Shown: positions 38,001 through 50,273, counted from the first letter of the stretch. The stretch is DNA of 64,000 nt from Mercurialis annua (GCF_937616625.2 NC_065575.1:9803501-9867500); one strand, 5' to 3'. Numbers and translations are program-made. Notes: generated from the letters alone by a model not told the origin.

Positions 38001-41000
38001 ACAGAGCCACAACATCATACATTTCTAGTTTCTTTCATTTAAATGATACTAAGGGAAATAGCTTTGACAGATGGTATGGTTTATAGCAACTAACAAGCAT
38101 TAAATGAATCTACTTTAATGGTCACTGAACCAAATGAGCAGATATTTAAGAATTAAATGAATTTATTCTTATAGTACAAAATTAAAACATAAATTATCCA
38201 ACATGCATGAGAGAAACACAAGTTGTCTCCACTACAACCTTCCTTGATCTTTTAAACCAATAACTTAATTGAATTTAGAAAGAGCATGATGAGAACAATA
38301 TTAGTTGAAGATAAACGGCCATTTTCCTAATCATATTAACGTGTATAAAATTTAGACCAAAAATTTCTGATAAAGCATAGAGTTTTTTTTCCTTTCACCA
38401 ATGTACTCCTAAACATCCAAAAACTAAATCAGAAATTCAAGAAATTCAGAAAGTAGGATTTTGCAATTAAGAAATTCAGGAGATAAAACTGTTTAATTGC
38501 TCACATAAATTAAGGGTAGTTTCCAGCTCATGGAATTAATAATGGAGAATTTTTGTACTTAAACCTGCTGATAAAGTATAGATAATGTCTTTCTATGATC
38601 AACATACATTTAAATAAACAGCTACTATTATTATAAAAGAAATACACTTCTACACCACCCATATATGCATATAAGGCACAAAGATACCACCTATTAAACG
38701 TAATACATCCATCATAACTACAAGTTGATTGACTAAACAAACCTGATCGATAACCCTCTCATCATATAATACGTGTGCACTGAAGATGCTAAGGGAGGCT
38801 CCTAAACTTGATGAGGATACAGCCACCTCAGGAGCTAGGAAAATTTGCGTGTATGATCCGAATGGAAATTTTGCATCAAGATATCCTTCATAATGGCTGT
38901 TGAAAGCACAGAGAATTAAGAAACAGCCCAAGCTATGGATTAAAGCTATTGAAATATATCTACAAAAGGAAATTGATTGACTAATAACAAACTTGAATGC
39001 ATTATGGAAAAACTCCATGGTATTCCGAAGCTTTGGAAGATTAGCAGGCAAGCACATATGCGATATGAAACCAACATGGGGATCAGGAAGGATTTCAAAT
39101 GGTGCAACCACTAATGATATACATTGAGCGGTTACAGGAACATCTAATTTGTAGACAAATGTTCTTTGAGGAGGATCATTCTCGCCCAAAACCTACAATG
39201 TAAATATGCACATAATTAAGTTCATGAAATCTAAAAGCCTGCCAGTTACAAAAATAATTAGATAGCCTGCATCACAAAGTAATACCAGAAATAACATGTT
39301 ACTTTAATTCAATATCAACTTCTTACTTCTCCGTCTTCTTGCAAATCACATGACATTTAACTTTTTCTCATTTATCACATTCATTAAATTAAGATTTCCC
39401 TTCGACAAGTAAAACCATGATAACAAGAGAAGGTAAGTAAGTAGAGAATTTACTGAACTTAATATAAATATTTGAATTTTTGATAATTCTCGAAGTAGGT
39501 ACATAAAAGTTTCTCTATATATATTTACAAATAAAAAATAGACCTGTTTTGACAGGCAAATATCAAATGGAAAAACAACATTTGAAAACCCTTCAAATTT
39601 ACTTCTCAAATGGTTATTAAAACAATCAAAGAAGTAGCTTTCTACACCATGTCCAACCTCTAGACGAAACTGACACATACATTCTTCTCAAAGGCTGATG
39701 AATTAAAATAATTGAATGCGCCAAATCCTAATAATTATTTTCCAAGCACAGGGAAGAAGCAATGATCTTTTTTCCTCTCAACCATCAAAAAGAAGGGCAT
39801 CTAAAAATTATGATTCCCGGTCTTTTAGCGTGCATGTCTTCAAACAAACTAGTTCAAGTAAAAAGGTGATGCAAGTCAGATAGCCACAATTTATACCTAC
39901 AAAGGTATTCTTATTTTGACTCTTTTGACTATGAGATAATCAGGCATTCCCTCATTCCCATTAGTCGATTGCATTTCACAGAACACAAGTATGACAAGCC
40001 ATATCCCCTCATAAAGAAATAAAAAGCTCTAAAAAAAGATATAAACATTAAAAACAAGTAAATAATGAATAAATACAGCTAAAAAAAATAAAAGTCAAGT
40101 GTCAACCATTGGAAATCTTCAAAACAAAGAGCATTAAGAGTCGACAAAATAAAAAAATTATTAGAAAGTAAAAAAAGCAAATACCAGTAGTTTACTTGAT
40201 CAATAATTTCCCAAAATGAAATTGAGAAAAATTGAGAAATGATGATGAATTAATTTAAAGGCGTGTACATTTAGTTAAGATTATAATTAAGAAAAATAAT
40301 AGATAAACATAGAAAAGACATAACACAAGGCACAAGGCAACTAAAAATTCTTAAAAACATCAAACGTGCAAATCCATTAGCAACTACCTAATATATACTA
40401 CCTCCGTCCCAATAGAGTTGTCCACTTTGCCTTTATCACACAGTTTAAGAAAAGCAATTATTGTTTATGGGTTTTATAAAAAAAAAATTATTTTTCTTGT
40501 CATACCCCTATTTAATGTAAGAGCCCACTTGCAATTTACTTTCAATATATTCATTAGTGGATTTTAAATAGGGTTAATATAGAAAAATTGAGTGTAAAAG
40601 TTGGTTACTTTATGAAAGTGGACATAAACAAGAGTTTTGGGACAAAAAAATTTCTCAAAGTGAACAACTCTATTGGGACGGAGGGAGTATTATTTACTAC
40701 ATGAATATATGTTTTTTTATTATTTATCTAACATATATTATAATTAGATTATGATTAAAATAAATAAAGAAAATGAATCAAAAGACAGGAAGGAAATATA
40801 TAAAGTTATACAAAACAATTTTGACAATGATAACTTTCACCTGCCATATATGAAAATAAAAATTTTATCAAGTACTGAGCTAGAAAAAAATACGAAACGA
40901 GTTAACAATTAAGAAAAGATAACATGTTATTTCTTTCAGTATATACTATTTAACCGTTCCACATTGTAAAATTTATATTGATAAGTATCCTCATCATTAA

Positions 41001-44000
41001 GATAAATTAAGCAGCCACGGAGACCAAACTCCAATTGCATGTCAAACCCAATATGCGTGAAAATTTGACCATGTCATTTCGTTTTCCCATTGGATTTCAA
41101 ATCCACACTCTATTTTCTTTCATCTGATGCAAACCGATTAAGGCAACAATATACCCATCACAAAGAACCGCCTCCAGCAGTATTTAGAAGAAATGAGTAA
41201 TCAACTGAGCATAAATCATCAATAGACAACTCCATGATTTAGTAGCTTAGCTTTCACTAAATGAATCCCACTGTATGAAAATCAACATAGAAAGAAAATG
41301 AATCCCACTATTCTTGCTACACCTCTCAATGTCTTACTTTCTCTGCTTACAATCCTGTTTAGAGCATCGAGCAAAACTATGTACTTTAGGTCAGAGATGA
41401 TTATTTTAATAGAAGTCCTTAATTAATGTCAATTCACTGCCACTGCATCATTCTGCTCCCCAATTAATGAATCTATATTCTAATATGAAAAATATAAAAT
41501 CATGTACAAAAGAAAACAAAAAACAATTTTGAGTTACTTATGTCTAAGCCTTAAAACTCTCAATTTACTGCATCAACAGTTTTTATTCATGTCTGGTTAT
41601 AAAAGCATTCGTAAACTACTAATGTAGGATTACCTCCATTACAATGATCATTAGATATGTATAAGGAACACCAAGGTCCTTTGTAAATGCCTGACAAATA
41701 CAACCACTACTGATTCTTCAAGGAATACTAGAAGGGAAAATAATACAAAAATACAGAAGTACAAATGAGTTCACCTACAAATATATCGTTCACGGATTAC
41801 TGGAAGCACTTCAGTCAACAAGCAAAAAACAATTGTTAGAAGCTGAGGAATCAACAAACTAGATTGCAACGAATTACATAGGCAAAGCGATGTCAGATTT
41901 ATAGTTAAGGTAAAGAAAATTCAAATTAAATTAAAATAGCAGCCTTCATTGGACCTATTGCAAAGTCGGCAGATTGGAAGATGCAACATTACTTTTGCTC
42001 TTTAAAAACAAAAAAAAAATCTATTTCTGTTAGCAACACAAAACTATAACTCCTTTTTAAGAACAGCATTGGAAAGGTACTGTTTTACTAGAGATCAGGC
42101 CTAAGATAAGATCTATCAACCTATTTATTTACAGCCTAGATACTCTCCACTTATTAAGTTTCCATAACAGTCTACTTGCTAAATCAATTTCTATGGATCC
42201 GTCACCTAGAACTCTACCAGAACCAACTAAAATGTAGTAACTGCAAATACATCTTCACCTTACTTAAGCTTTTGATTTTGTAAATAGTCTACAAATAGAT
42301 ATTCACTGGCATGATTAAACTTATACAGTAAATTTCTGAATCATATTATCAATAACCAAATTTTCTCACACCGTCACACCAACTTCTTCAAGGTATCAAT
42401 AACTACCCACTCTCTCAAAAGATGAGCATTACTTCCATAAATAAGGAAAGTATGAACCAATATTCCAGTTTATTCTCAATAAAGCCTCGATCCCAAAGAT
42501 GCGTGCGGTGAGCGTGGATCGAACACGCGACCTTCAGAGCTTCAGTCTGATGCTCTCCCAACTGAGCTATCCCCGCAAGTAATACACCAACAAGGAATCG
42601 AACCCGGATGTAGAAAGGAAGTTATCTAATTAGTTGAAGAAATGATCCCACATATGGTTACGATCCCCGTAAGCAAAATTTGCTTAATAATTCTAAACCT
42701 GAGAAAGTAAATTATCTCTAAACGTAGTCCATCAAGCACTTCCTTAACTAGATATATATATACCTTCCTTTGACCCAGTTTACTGGTAAAAAACCATTTA
42801 CTTGAGAGGTCGGCCTAAAAGAACAGCAAATATATGGAACCGAGAACCTTGTATCGAATGCTAACAATTTTTTCAAAGATATTACTTTCAGTATTAATGA
42901 ACTAATACTTCATTTCATTATCTCATTCTATACATTGAAATGCAACATTTTTGACTCGATGCTGCTTGCAAAATCATAGAGAGACAAAAGTGATGTTTAT
43001 AAGATCTTCTTCATTGCAGTTATAGCATCATTGCCCAGACAAGATATTAAATCATACTCCCTTTGTTCCAAATTGATAGATAGTTTAGGACAAAACAAGT
43101 GTTAAAATATTTAGTTCATCTAAACAAAATAAGTTAATTTAATTTATAAAAAAAATATCACACTTACCCTAATTTAAGGTAGTAGTGATTTTTTGTGTTT
43201 TAGTATCTATCTATATTTTCTTGTTAATGCATTTCTACTATGGTTAATGAGGGTACATATGACAAATAGCCCCTTATAGCTTGGGACAGGAGAAGTGAAA
43301 AGAGATATGACTTTGGAACAAAGGGAGTATTAACTCTCAATACGTCACTAGCAACATTCAAAATTCTCTCTTCAGTAGTGCAGAACAATTTCAGAAAACA
43401 TGCCAGAATTGAGAACGTAAATTAAAAGGATAAACTAGACTTTAGCACATAGAGCATACGAATTGATAATCACTAAATTGGCTGACACTGGGACAATTTC
43501 TAATTACAGGATATCTAAACATCAGTAGAAACTAGAGAGGTCAATCGTTCAGGCATAGAAGGAATATAGTTTTCTCATAAACGCACCTGGTAGAGTAAGT
43601 TCCCAGAACTGACTGCAACAAGGTGATGGGGAACGGTAAACTCCAGATCAAAGCTGAATGAGGAAGATTGTAAGTAGAAAAAAGAAACTAAATGGACAAT
43701 CACAAATATTGTAGAAACTAGCAAAACAGAACCAAGCAAGCTATACCAGCAACGCTGAGAACCTTCATCAATACAAGGGAACCAGCACCTCGCACGTCTT
43801 ATCTGGTTGTCAGTATGAAGCAAATTATCACTGAAATGGATTCCTGTCTCTGCTTTCTCGACCCAATAGTTGATGCGAATCAATTTGACATTCTGCACCC
43901 AACATCAACCTACATGAGAAACCACAAAAGCATAACCTCATCATGAAAACTCATACTACGGAACGTACCAACATTTCAAACACAAAAAGGAAAAAATAAC

Positions 44001-44895
44001 CACCTCAAAACTCTAAATCAGATAATTTCGAATTCAGGAATTTTAAACGAAATGAACAGCAACATACTCATAAGACCACATATCACCAAACTCAAAAGAA
44101 CATGGCAACACTGACGACATTTCATACTTAAAAGCAGTAAATGAATGTACTTTCAACAGCAAACGAAGTTACTTTGCCGCCATAAATGCAACCCACCAGT
44201 TAAGAATTTAAAAAACAAACAACGATTCCAGTAATAAAACGGCAACTTCAATCAAAATTCTCAAAAAAATGAAAAAATTAGAAACAACGAGGGATTCAGA
44301 TTAGCCACAGTAACCTGCTTATTACTAGTATCATCGCCGCCAATATCGCCATTATCACCATTATCCAAATTCAACTGATCGTCATGCTTATTTTGTAGTT
44401 GCGGGTCATTAGAAACCCTAAAAGAAGCTTTACAACAATTAATAAGCAAATTGGGAATAAACTCTCGCTGAAGAGCGGAAACATAAGCAGAACAAGCAGC
44501 ATCGGCAGCTGAGCCAGTGTCAGTAACCCAACTCCATCTCCTCGCACTACACTCCACCATCCCATTTTGCTGACGTGGATAGTACTCGAACTCCGTCGGC
44601 TCTCCGTCCACAAACACATTCTCAATCCCTAAATTCTCCGCGAATAGCCCGAAAATACCTATATCCGGTACGGTAATTTCCAATTCTGTGTAACTAAACA
44701 AACCAAAACAGAGAATAACATTAACAAAACCCTAAAACTGAAGAAATTGAAATGAAATGAAACCCTAACGGTAACGCACCCGTAGATTTGACGTTTTTCT
44801 ATGTCGATTGAGAGGCAAAGCTTTTGATGACGCACTACAGCTCCCGTATTGTCGGGCTTCGAGTCGTCGTTCTTCGGCTTACGAGGCTTCGCCAT
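26048..44895 (-). CDS. TAF2: Transcription initiation factor TFIID subunit 2 (25 exons)
   Basis: TAF2 is the TFIID subunit that contacts core promoter DNA in the nucleus. Exons (minus strand): 44895-44780, 44693-44315, 43892-43747, 43653-43587, 39192-38993, 38896-38743, 37732-37648, 37548-37457, 37286-37161, 37078-37025, 36779-36714, 35857-35760, 35666-35325, 35246-35159, 33813-33688, 33608-33552, 32771-32692, 32598-32556, 31652-31566, 29839-29750, 29014-28956, 28881-28791, 28706-28541, 27796-27613, 27476-26048. Lengths sum to 4,425 nt (1,474 residues); phases agree throughout. The N-terminal half is an M1-aminopeptidase-like fold ([12 protein letters not shown], then [13 protein letters not shown], then LGASLSIF near 335). 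The zinc motif HExxH is replaced by FALAKQWFG near 363-371, so it is not a peptidase, as in known TAF2. HEAT-like helices fill about 672-998. A disordered tail with a repeat block, a Lys-rich stretch (1358-1403) and a final [11 protein letters not shown] follows. The tail makes it somewhat longer than my recollection of the Arabidopsis protein. Start: MAKPRKPKN, as in plant relatives. All introns are GT-AG except intron 7. Confidence 0.95.
26942..27235 (-). repeat. TAF2: Coding minisatellite in the TAF2 tail
   Basis: Within the last exon, residues about 1080-1177 are tandem copies of a 9-residue unit (consensus [11 protein letters not shown]) alternating with a 7-residue unit (S-N/S-D-Q-K/R-T-I). 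In DNA this is 27- and 21-bp repeats, some joined as a 48-bp dimer. All units stay in frame. The segment is hydrophilic and probably disordered. Confidence 0.85.
27823..28412. mobile_element. hAT-type MITE in TAF2 intron 23
   Basis: The ends are TAGGGGTGAGCA and, reverse-complemented, TAGGGTTGAGCA. It is flanked by AATGAAAT (27815-27822) and AATGGAAT (28413-28420), an 8-bp duplication agreeing at 7 positions, as expected for hAT elements. The subterminal regions carry GGTTCGGTT/AACCGAACC-like words. It is 590 bp, non-coding, and clear of splice sites. Confidence 0.7.
32126..32407. mobile_element. Stowaway MITE in TAF2 intron 18
   Basis: The ends CTCCCTCCGCCCCAAATTGAT and, reverse-complemented, CTCCCTCCGTCCCAAATTGAT form a long inverted repeat flanked by TA on both sides (32124-32125 and 32408-32409). 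This is diagnostic of Tc1/mariner-type Stowaway MITEs. Confidence 0.85.
33491..33520. repeat. (GA)n microsatellite in TAF2 intron 16
   Basis: About 30 bp of GA repeats, reading as CT repeats in the sense of TAF2, start about 30 bp after the donor site of exon 16. Likely polymorphic in length. Confidence 0.85.
36177..36310. repeat. Three tandem 46-bp repeats in TAF2 intron 11
   Basis: The word TGATCCTTC recurs at 36181, 36227 and 36273, an exact 46-bp period. Units share AAGTTATTTC and ATCTAAACAAC with a few substitutions. No function is apparent. Confidence 0.85.
37549..37647 (-). other. TAF2: GC-AG intron (intron 7 of TAF2)
   Basis: Exon 7 ends AATGATG, followed by GCAAGTTG. Exon 8 starts AATGGCTGTTGG after TAATGCAG. 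Only this donor keeps the frame (PNDEWLLDGL); using the nearby GT would shift it. Exons 7 and 8 together are 177 nt, a multiple of three. GCAAGT is the normal consensus for the minor GC class of U2 introns. Confidence 0.85.
40398..40687. mobile_element. Stowaway MITE in TAF2 intron 4
   Basis: The left end CTACCTCCGTCCCAATAGAG and the right end, reverse-complemented, CTCCCTCCGTCCCAATAGAG form inverted repeats extending through GTTGT/GTTGTTCACTTTG. Both are flanked by TA (40396-40397 and 40688-40689). Confidence 0.85.
42504..42576 (-). tRNA. tRNA-Phe (anticodon GAA), inside TAF2 intron 4
   Basis: The minus strand gives a complete 73-nt cloverleaf. Acceptor GCGGGGA pairs with TCACCGC, with the G-A mismatch I recall from plant tRNA-Phe. 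The D arm is GCTC/GAGC. The anticodon stem is TCAGA/TCTGA with loop CTGAAGC and anticodon GAA at 42543-42541. The T arm is GCGTG/CACGC with TTCGATC, and the discriminator is A. It has no intron and no encoded CCA. The usual plant base after the anticodon region (A38) is C here, and base 26 is A, not G. Both internal promoter boxes are intact. It lies on the TAF2 strand. No T-run terminator is seen in the first 25 bases downstream, so expression is uncertain. Confidence 0.92.
43057..43327. mobile_element. Stowaway MITE in TAF2 intron 4
   Basis: The left end CTCCCTTTGTTCCAAATTGAT and the right end, reverse-complemented, CTCCCTTTGTTCCAAAGTCA are inverted repeats flanked by TA (43055-43056 and 43328-43329). 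It is more diverged than the copies at 32126 and 40398. Confidence 0.8.
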
Positions 44896-45217
44896 GGCTA
44901 GATTGCGAGGGAAACGGGGCTGGTTTTATAGAGCAAAATGGGAAGTATCTGCTGCGTTTACGATTATGCCCTGGAAGTAATTAATTGATCTGTGGCGTAC
45001 ACGTCAATGTTTTAGATTTTTGTTTTAACGGCTTTGATTTTATAATCTGATTCTCTTGGAATGGACCGATTTAGATCAAGATGGGCCTCCTATTTGGGCC
45101 TCTTCCTACTCAGCCCGGATCCAGTTGCACGTGCGAGTAGAGGTGGCAGCCTTTACTCGCCCATTACCCACACACTTTATATAGGGTACGAGTTGTAAAT
45201 GGGAGCTTTTTATAGGG
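44896..45217 (-). promoter_or_regulatory. TAF2: TAF2 promoter and 5' leader region
   Basis: Only 322 bp lie between the TAF2 start codon and the first Helitron end. On the TAF2 strand two GGCCCA (site II, TGGGCC) motifs lie at 45100-45095 and 45087-45082, about 190-205 bp upstream of the ATG. These are common in plant housekeeping gene promoters. A TATAAAA lies at 44930-44924, about 30 bp before the ATG. If used, it would leave almost no leader, so transcription more likely starts further upstream. Assignment rests on position and motifs only. Confidence 0.5.
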
Positions 45218-45821
45218 CTAATTCGCATTACGTGCTATGCACGTGGCTCGTAACGTAACTCGTCAATAAACATATCAGTAAATTTATTATAATTATATCA
45301 ATTTTTTATTTATAATTGATATTAAATTAGTTAAGAATTTTCGTAAAAGCAAATGTAATATATTCGGTTATTAATTTGTTTTCCATACTGAATTTATTCT
45401 TCTTTTGATTTTATAATAATCACAATTAAATAATTAATTTAATTTTGTTAATAATATCTTTAAAAATAATAATATAGAAATTTAAATAATAATAATATAT
45501 TGACCAAATTTTATTTGGTAGTTCAATCAAACTAAAAGATAGGTATTCCTACTAATTTGGAGACAATTTAGTTATTTTTACATACTAAAAACTAAATTGC
45601 AGATAATTTAGCTATCTATCCTAATTAGGACTTTAATCACATACTAAAAACTAAACTGGAAATAATTTAGCTACATATTCTAATTAGGACATTAATTATA
45701 ATAGTGATTATTTAAATAACTAATTAGGTAATGACTATAAAACCTTTATTTAGTAGTAAACTGAAAAGGAATATTCAGTAAATTTGCTTGTCCCCCCCCA
45801 TTCGTACTTTTATATATAGTA
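45218..45821 (-). mobile_element. Non-autonomous Helitron, unit A of the array (same type as 24785-25567)
   Basis: On the minus strand the 5' end reads TACTATATATAAAAG then TACGAATGGGGGGGGACAAGC, close to the 5' end of the Helitron at 24785. The 3' end reads GAGCCACGTGCATAGCACG then TAATGCGAATTAG, a hairpin plus a mutated CTAG terminus. It lacks coding sequence. It is the array unit nearest TAF2. Confidence 0.65.
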
Positions 45822-47120
45822 CTAGTTTTTCGTCACGTGCTACGCACGTGAGCGATATTTATATGACCCGTTATATATATAAAATTATTAAATATAATAA
45901 ATATTTTAACTAATTTTTATATGACCCGTTATTTAATTTAAATATTAAATATATTATTTTAGCTATAAATACATTTATAAAATATATTTTTTAAAATTAA
46001 AATTGCAACAAGCAAGTGATATTTGTCTAACCCGTTACGTATATACATATAGTACAATCATCATTTTCTAAATATATTAACCACCTTATTTTTTTATTTT
46101 ATATTTAAATTAGAATTCTATTTAAAACTTTTATTAAAACCAGACTCTTAATATTACTTTTTATTTAATTATATAAACCAGACTCTTAAGTTTATTATCT
46201 AACATAAACTTTCTTCTATGAAAAATTAAAATAAAACCGAAAGGTTTATAAGATTATAATATTTACTAAATCTTACTGAAAGTGGACTCTACTATAGTTA
46301 AATTATTTGCATTTTCAAATACTTATGATATTTCTATAAAAATTAGAGTTCTATTTAAACTATTGAAGCCTCACTTTTTTCGCTTCACCGAATCACCCAA
46401 CATGCCAAAAATTTACTATATGAATGCTATAATATTACAAATTCTATAATATTACAATATTTACTATACAAATGTTAATTTTTATTCTTTTTAGAAATTT
46501 TTATGCTAAGATTTCTAAAATCTCACGTTTCCGAACTCAATTGCGTTTCAAAGTATTTAGTACTAACCAACAAATTAATGTCGCTTACAAATTTATAATA
46601 ACATGTTATAAGTAATTAGTAGTTTACTTTAATTTGAAGTTTAAAGTAGCAATAGTTGTTTTCTTTAATTAATATTCCAATGATAATAAAACATTTTATT
46701 CCATTAAAAAAAGTTATTCATTATTTAATTATTTTATAAATAACTATTATTAGCTAGAGAAAATAAGTGCCCTATTAACGTTTTTCTTTTATGCAAATAG
46801 TCCTATATATTAGCTCAAGAATCTTTTTAAATTCACATGTTTTCATTTATATTTAGCTACTATTAGCTGTAGAGAAATTAGTGTCCTATACGTATTACAT
46901 GTTTAAGCATTTTTTTTGCTGATTTTGCTTAACTTTTTAACCACTTTTACTGCAATTAAATTTCTTTTCCTTTTTTTAATGTTTCAACTTTAACTAAATA
47001 CTAATTCTTTTTTATACTATATTAATTGTTTTTTTATTAATTTTATCTTTTTAATTATAAATTATACCCTTAATGAAGCCTATTAGCGTAATTTTGCTTG
47101 TCCCCCCCCTTCCCACATAT
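45822..47120 (-). mobile_element. Non-autonomous Helitron, unit B of the array
   Basis: The 3' end at 45822 reads, on the minus strand, CTCACGTGCGTAGCACGTGACGAAAAACTAG, a hairpin followed by CTAG. The 5' end near 47120 reads TATATGTGGGAAGGGG and continues into ACAAGCAAAATTACGC. It is about 1.3 kb, AT-rich and non-coding. Its 3' end directly abuts unit A. Confidence 0.7.
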
Positions 47121-47516
47121 AACACGTGAGCGGCATTTACATGACCCGTTATTTAAATTTAATAAAATATTATAATAATACTTTATTTTTAATAAATTAT
47201 TATAAATTATTTTCAATTAAATTATAAATATAATATTAGTTTTTTATAAGTTATTATAAAGTGTTTTATTATTTAAATAATTACGTACGAATGTTATTTT
47301 CAAAGTAAATTATAAGAAATAAACAATAGAAAAGCAATTATGTTACTCCGCCCATGAATTGCTAATCAAGAAAAATAAAAGGAAAATTGTGATTCAACAA
47401 ATATTCACAATGAATATGTTCCAATGGGACATGCAGGTCATGTTGCTCGCAACACATGCCTTCTAACATTGCGTTGCCAGACATGGATAAAATATACTCC
47501 CTTCGCTTTATAATAT
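47121..47516 (-). mobile_element. Helitron fragment, unit C
   Basis: It begins with a truncated 3' hairpin (CACGTGAGCGGCATTT, then ACATGACCCGTTAT on the plus strand), homologous to the start of units B, D, F and G. It lacks the G-rich 5' end and carries unrelated sequence after about 47340. It includes a partial Stowaway end (TACTCCCTTCGCTTTATAAT). Confidence 0.45.
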
Positions 47517-47546
47517 TTGTCGCATGAGCGACACTTATATGACCCG

Positions 47547-47638
<92 letters not shown>

Positions 47639-48889
47639 TTATAAAATATACATGTACCTATCTGGTCAATTATTTATATTAAATATTACTTTATTTAAGT
47701 AAATTATTATAAATTATTTTCATTTAAACTAAAACAATATCACGTTCGTGATATTAATATATTAAATTATAAAATATACATGTACCTATTTGGTCCGTTA
47801 TTTAAATTAAATATTACTTTATTTAAGTAAATTATTATAATTTTTTTTAAAGAAATAATTTTCTGTTGCACTAATTTAATTACATAACTAAGCCCTACAA
47901 CTATTTATTTTAGTAGAAATTTTTAAGCTTTATTATCATTCTATAATACTAATATTGTTCTAATGCTATATTTTAATCTATGTTTCAATTTTAATCACGA
48001 AAAGTTGGTTTCCAACGGACGTTTGCTCAAGTCTAGAATTCTAATGATTATGTTAGTGTACGTATAATAAGAATCTTATTATCTTTGGCATTAGTATATA
48101 ATTTTTAAATAATAATAAACTCTAACAATTCTGCTATTTTTTAATATGAGTTGAAGTTGAACTCTCAATTAATCAATATTATATTTTTAATTATATCATT
48201 TTATATAAATTAAAATGTTATTAATTTTATATTTTTTAATATATGACCCGCTGTGTATAAACATCAATTTAATCTATTTATAAATAATAAATCAATTTTT
48301 AATATATTAGTATAAATTATTTTTCATTTAAATTATTATATATTTAATAAATTACATGTGAATAATTTTATAATATAAATTATTTAATTTAATAGTTCAA
48401 GTTTTCAATGGTTATCATGTTATAACCACATAGTAGGACTTATATGGTTAAATTTAAGTAGACGCCAATTTCCAATAAAAAAAAAGCAACCAAGTTTCTA
48501 TTTTTTTAGCTACTTTCATTGATAAAATAATTGCATTAATAAATTTCAGAAAATATTAAACTCCATCAATTAATCCCTTTATGTTATAGTTTCCTATTAC
48601 AATTTTAATTTTTAATGATAGTTAGATGTAGGATGTGTTTTATATGGACTCTATCTATTTTGAAAGTTTTATTCGGCATTAATAAATTTCAAAATAGTAA
48701 ACTCTATTAATAGTTGAAGTATTTTATTCCTATAATTTTGCTATATGATTTTATTTAAATTAAACTTTTGTTAATATTATTTTTTTAATACCAATTATGC
48801 CATTAATAAAACCTAATATCGTAATTTTGCCTGTCCCCCCCCCCCTTCCCACATATAAGATAGTTATAGATAGATTATAGATAGATAGA
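47517..48889 (-). mobile_element. Non-autonomous Helitron, unit D
   Basis: The 3' end is damaged (GTCGCATGAGCGACACTTATATGACCCG on the plus strand). The 5' end at 48889 is clear on the minus strand: TCTATCTATCTATAATC, then TTATATGTGGGAAGGGG. It contains a long (TA)n tract and a second internal copy of the 3'-end region near 47740 (ATCACGTTCGTGATATTAAT). The block at 47631-47720 is repeated at 47757-47840. Non-coding, about 1.37 kb. Confidence 0.65.
47549..47634. repeat. (TA)n microsatellite, about 43 units
   Basis: An uninterrupted TA run of about 86 bp directly follows ATGACCCGT. It is prone to cruciform formation and length change. The overlapping ORF of YI repeats is not a gene. Confidence 0.95.
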
Positions 48890-50273
48890 CTAGTTTTTCG
48901 CCACGTGCTACGCACTTGATCGATACCTAAATGACCCGTTATGTATTTAGTAGTAATTAAAATATTATTTTATTAAACTGTCAAAATTATAGCACCTGAG
49001 TAATATTTATATGACCACTTATAGAAATAAAATTTACTTAAATTATTTTTAAATTTAAGAACTCCACCTCTGACTAACATCTCTCAAAAAATTTACTTAA
49101 TTAATCAAATCAAAAGTTTTAAGATACAATTAAATTAATGTTCTAATTAAAAGTGATCAATTGTTATTTTTTAATTATTAATATAAAGAGATAATAATTA
49201 AGTACTTACCAACTTAACTGAATCATGTCTTTTAAAGCTTTAAACAAAATATTTAATTAATAATAATTTATTATAACTAATAAAGGCTATTTCGACATTG
49301 TCTATAGAATATGATAAAAATCACCAAAAGATACAAATACCTAAAGAATAAAAGAAAAATTAATATCAAATTACAATTGAAAGAGAAAATACAAAAAGAA
49401 TAAAAAAAACTAATATCAAATTACAATTGAAAAAGAAAACACAAATTCATAGTAACTACTATCGATCAACATAATGAAATTTTATTCTATTATAAATTTT
49501 CCACAAGCACGTAGAATCAATCTCTACGACAAACCATTCCCGTCGAGTTATAAATCATAAAACATTAAATTAATACAAATAGCTTAACTATGCTCAAGCC
49601 AATTTGCGTATCTTGTTAGAAGTAAAGGTGTTGTCAATTTCTTTTGATAGAATATTTAGTTTCATATAGATCGTTTTTTTTTATGGACTTCAAATTTAAT
49701 TTTTAGGTCAAGCAGTAAATTCGATTTATATAAAAAAATTTAACTAAATTGTCTTGAGAAACCTATTAAACTTAGAACTTTTATTGTATTCCAATACTTT
49801 ATAAAAATTACCGGATTATATTAACTTTTTAATTCGAGTATAATTAGATAACGAAATTGGAATTCTATTCAAACTAAAAGTGCTATTGGAACCCAACTCT
49901 TTTTGTTTCACCTGACTTTACTCTTTTTTAATTGCACGTATATAAGGATTGAAATTCAATTTTATTAAAACTATCATTTTCTATTTTCAATTTTATTAAA
50001 TGTGTAATTAGGTGTAAAATGTGTAATTAGTTGAAACAAAATTGCCGAATGAAAATTTAAATTTGTGCATACTGAATTAAATTCTAGATAAATCACTCCT
50101 TATATAACTCAAATTCACATACTTATTAAAATTAGATTCTTAATTAATTCATAGTATTATATTAGACTTAGACTTAATTTTATACTTAACTTTGTAATTT
50201 TTTTAATTATCGGAGGCTATTTTTGTAATTTTGCCTGTCCCCCCCCCCCTTCACACTTATAGAATAGTTATTA
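48890..50273 (-). mobile_element. Non-autonomous Helitron, unit F
   Basis: The 3' end at 48890 reads ATCAAGTGCGTAGCACGTGGCGAAAAACTAG on the minus strand. It touches TCTATC of unit D with no base between. The 5' end near 50273 reads TAATAACTATTCTATAAG, then GTGTGAAGGGG and ACAGGCAAAATTAC. About 1.38 kb, non-coding. Confidence 0.75.

Noticed and set aside
42594..42605. Second box-B-like GGTTCGATTCC just upstream of the tRNA-Phe gene
   Set aside because: No matching box A, acceptor stem or SINE structure could be built around it; treated as chance.
47517..47702. 61-codon ORF rich in Tyr-Ile
   Set aside because: It is a translation of the (TA)n microsatellite.
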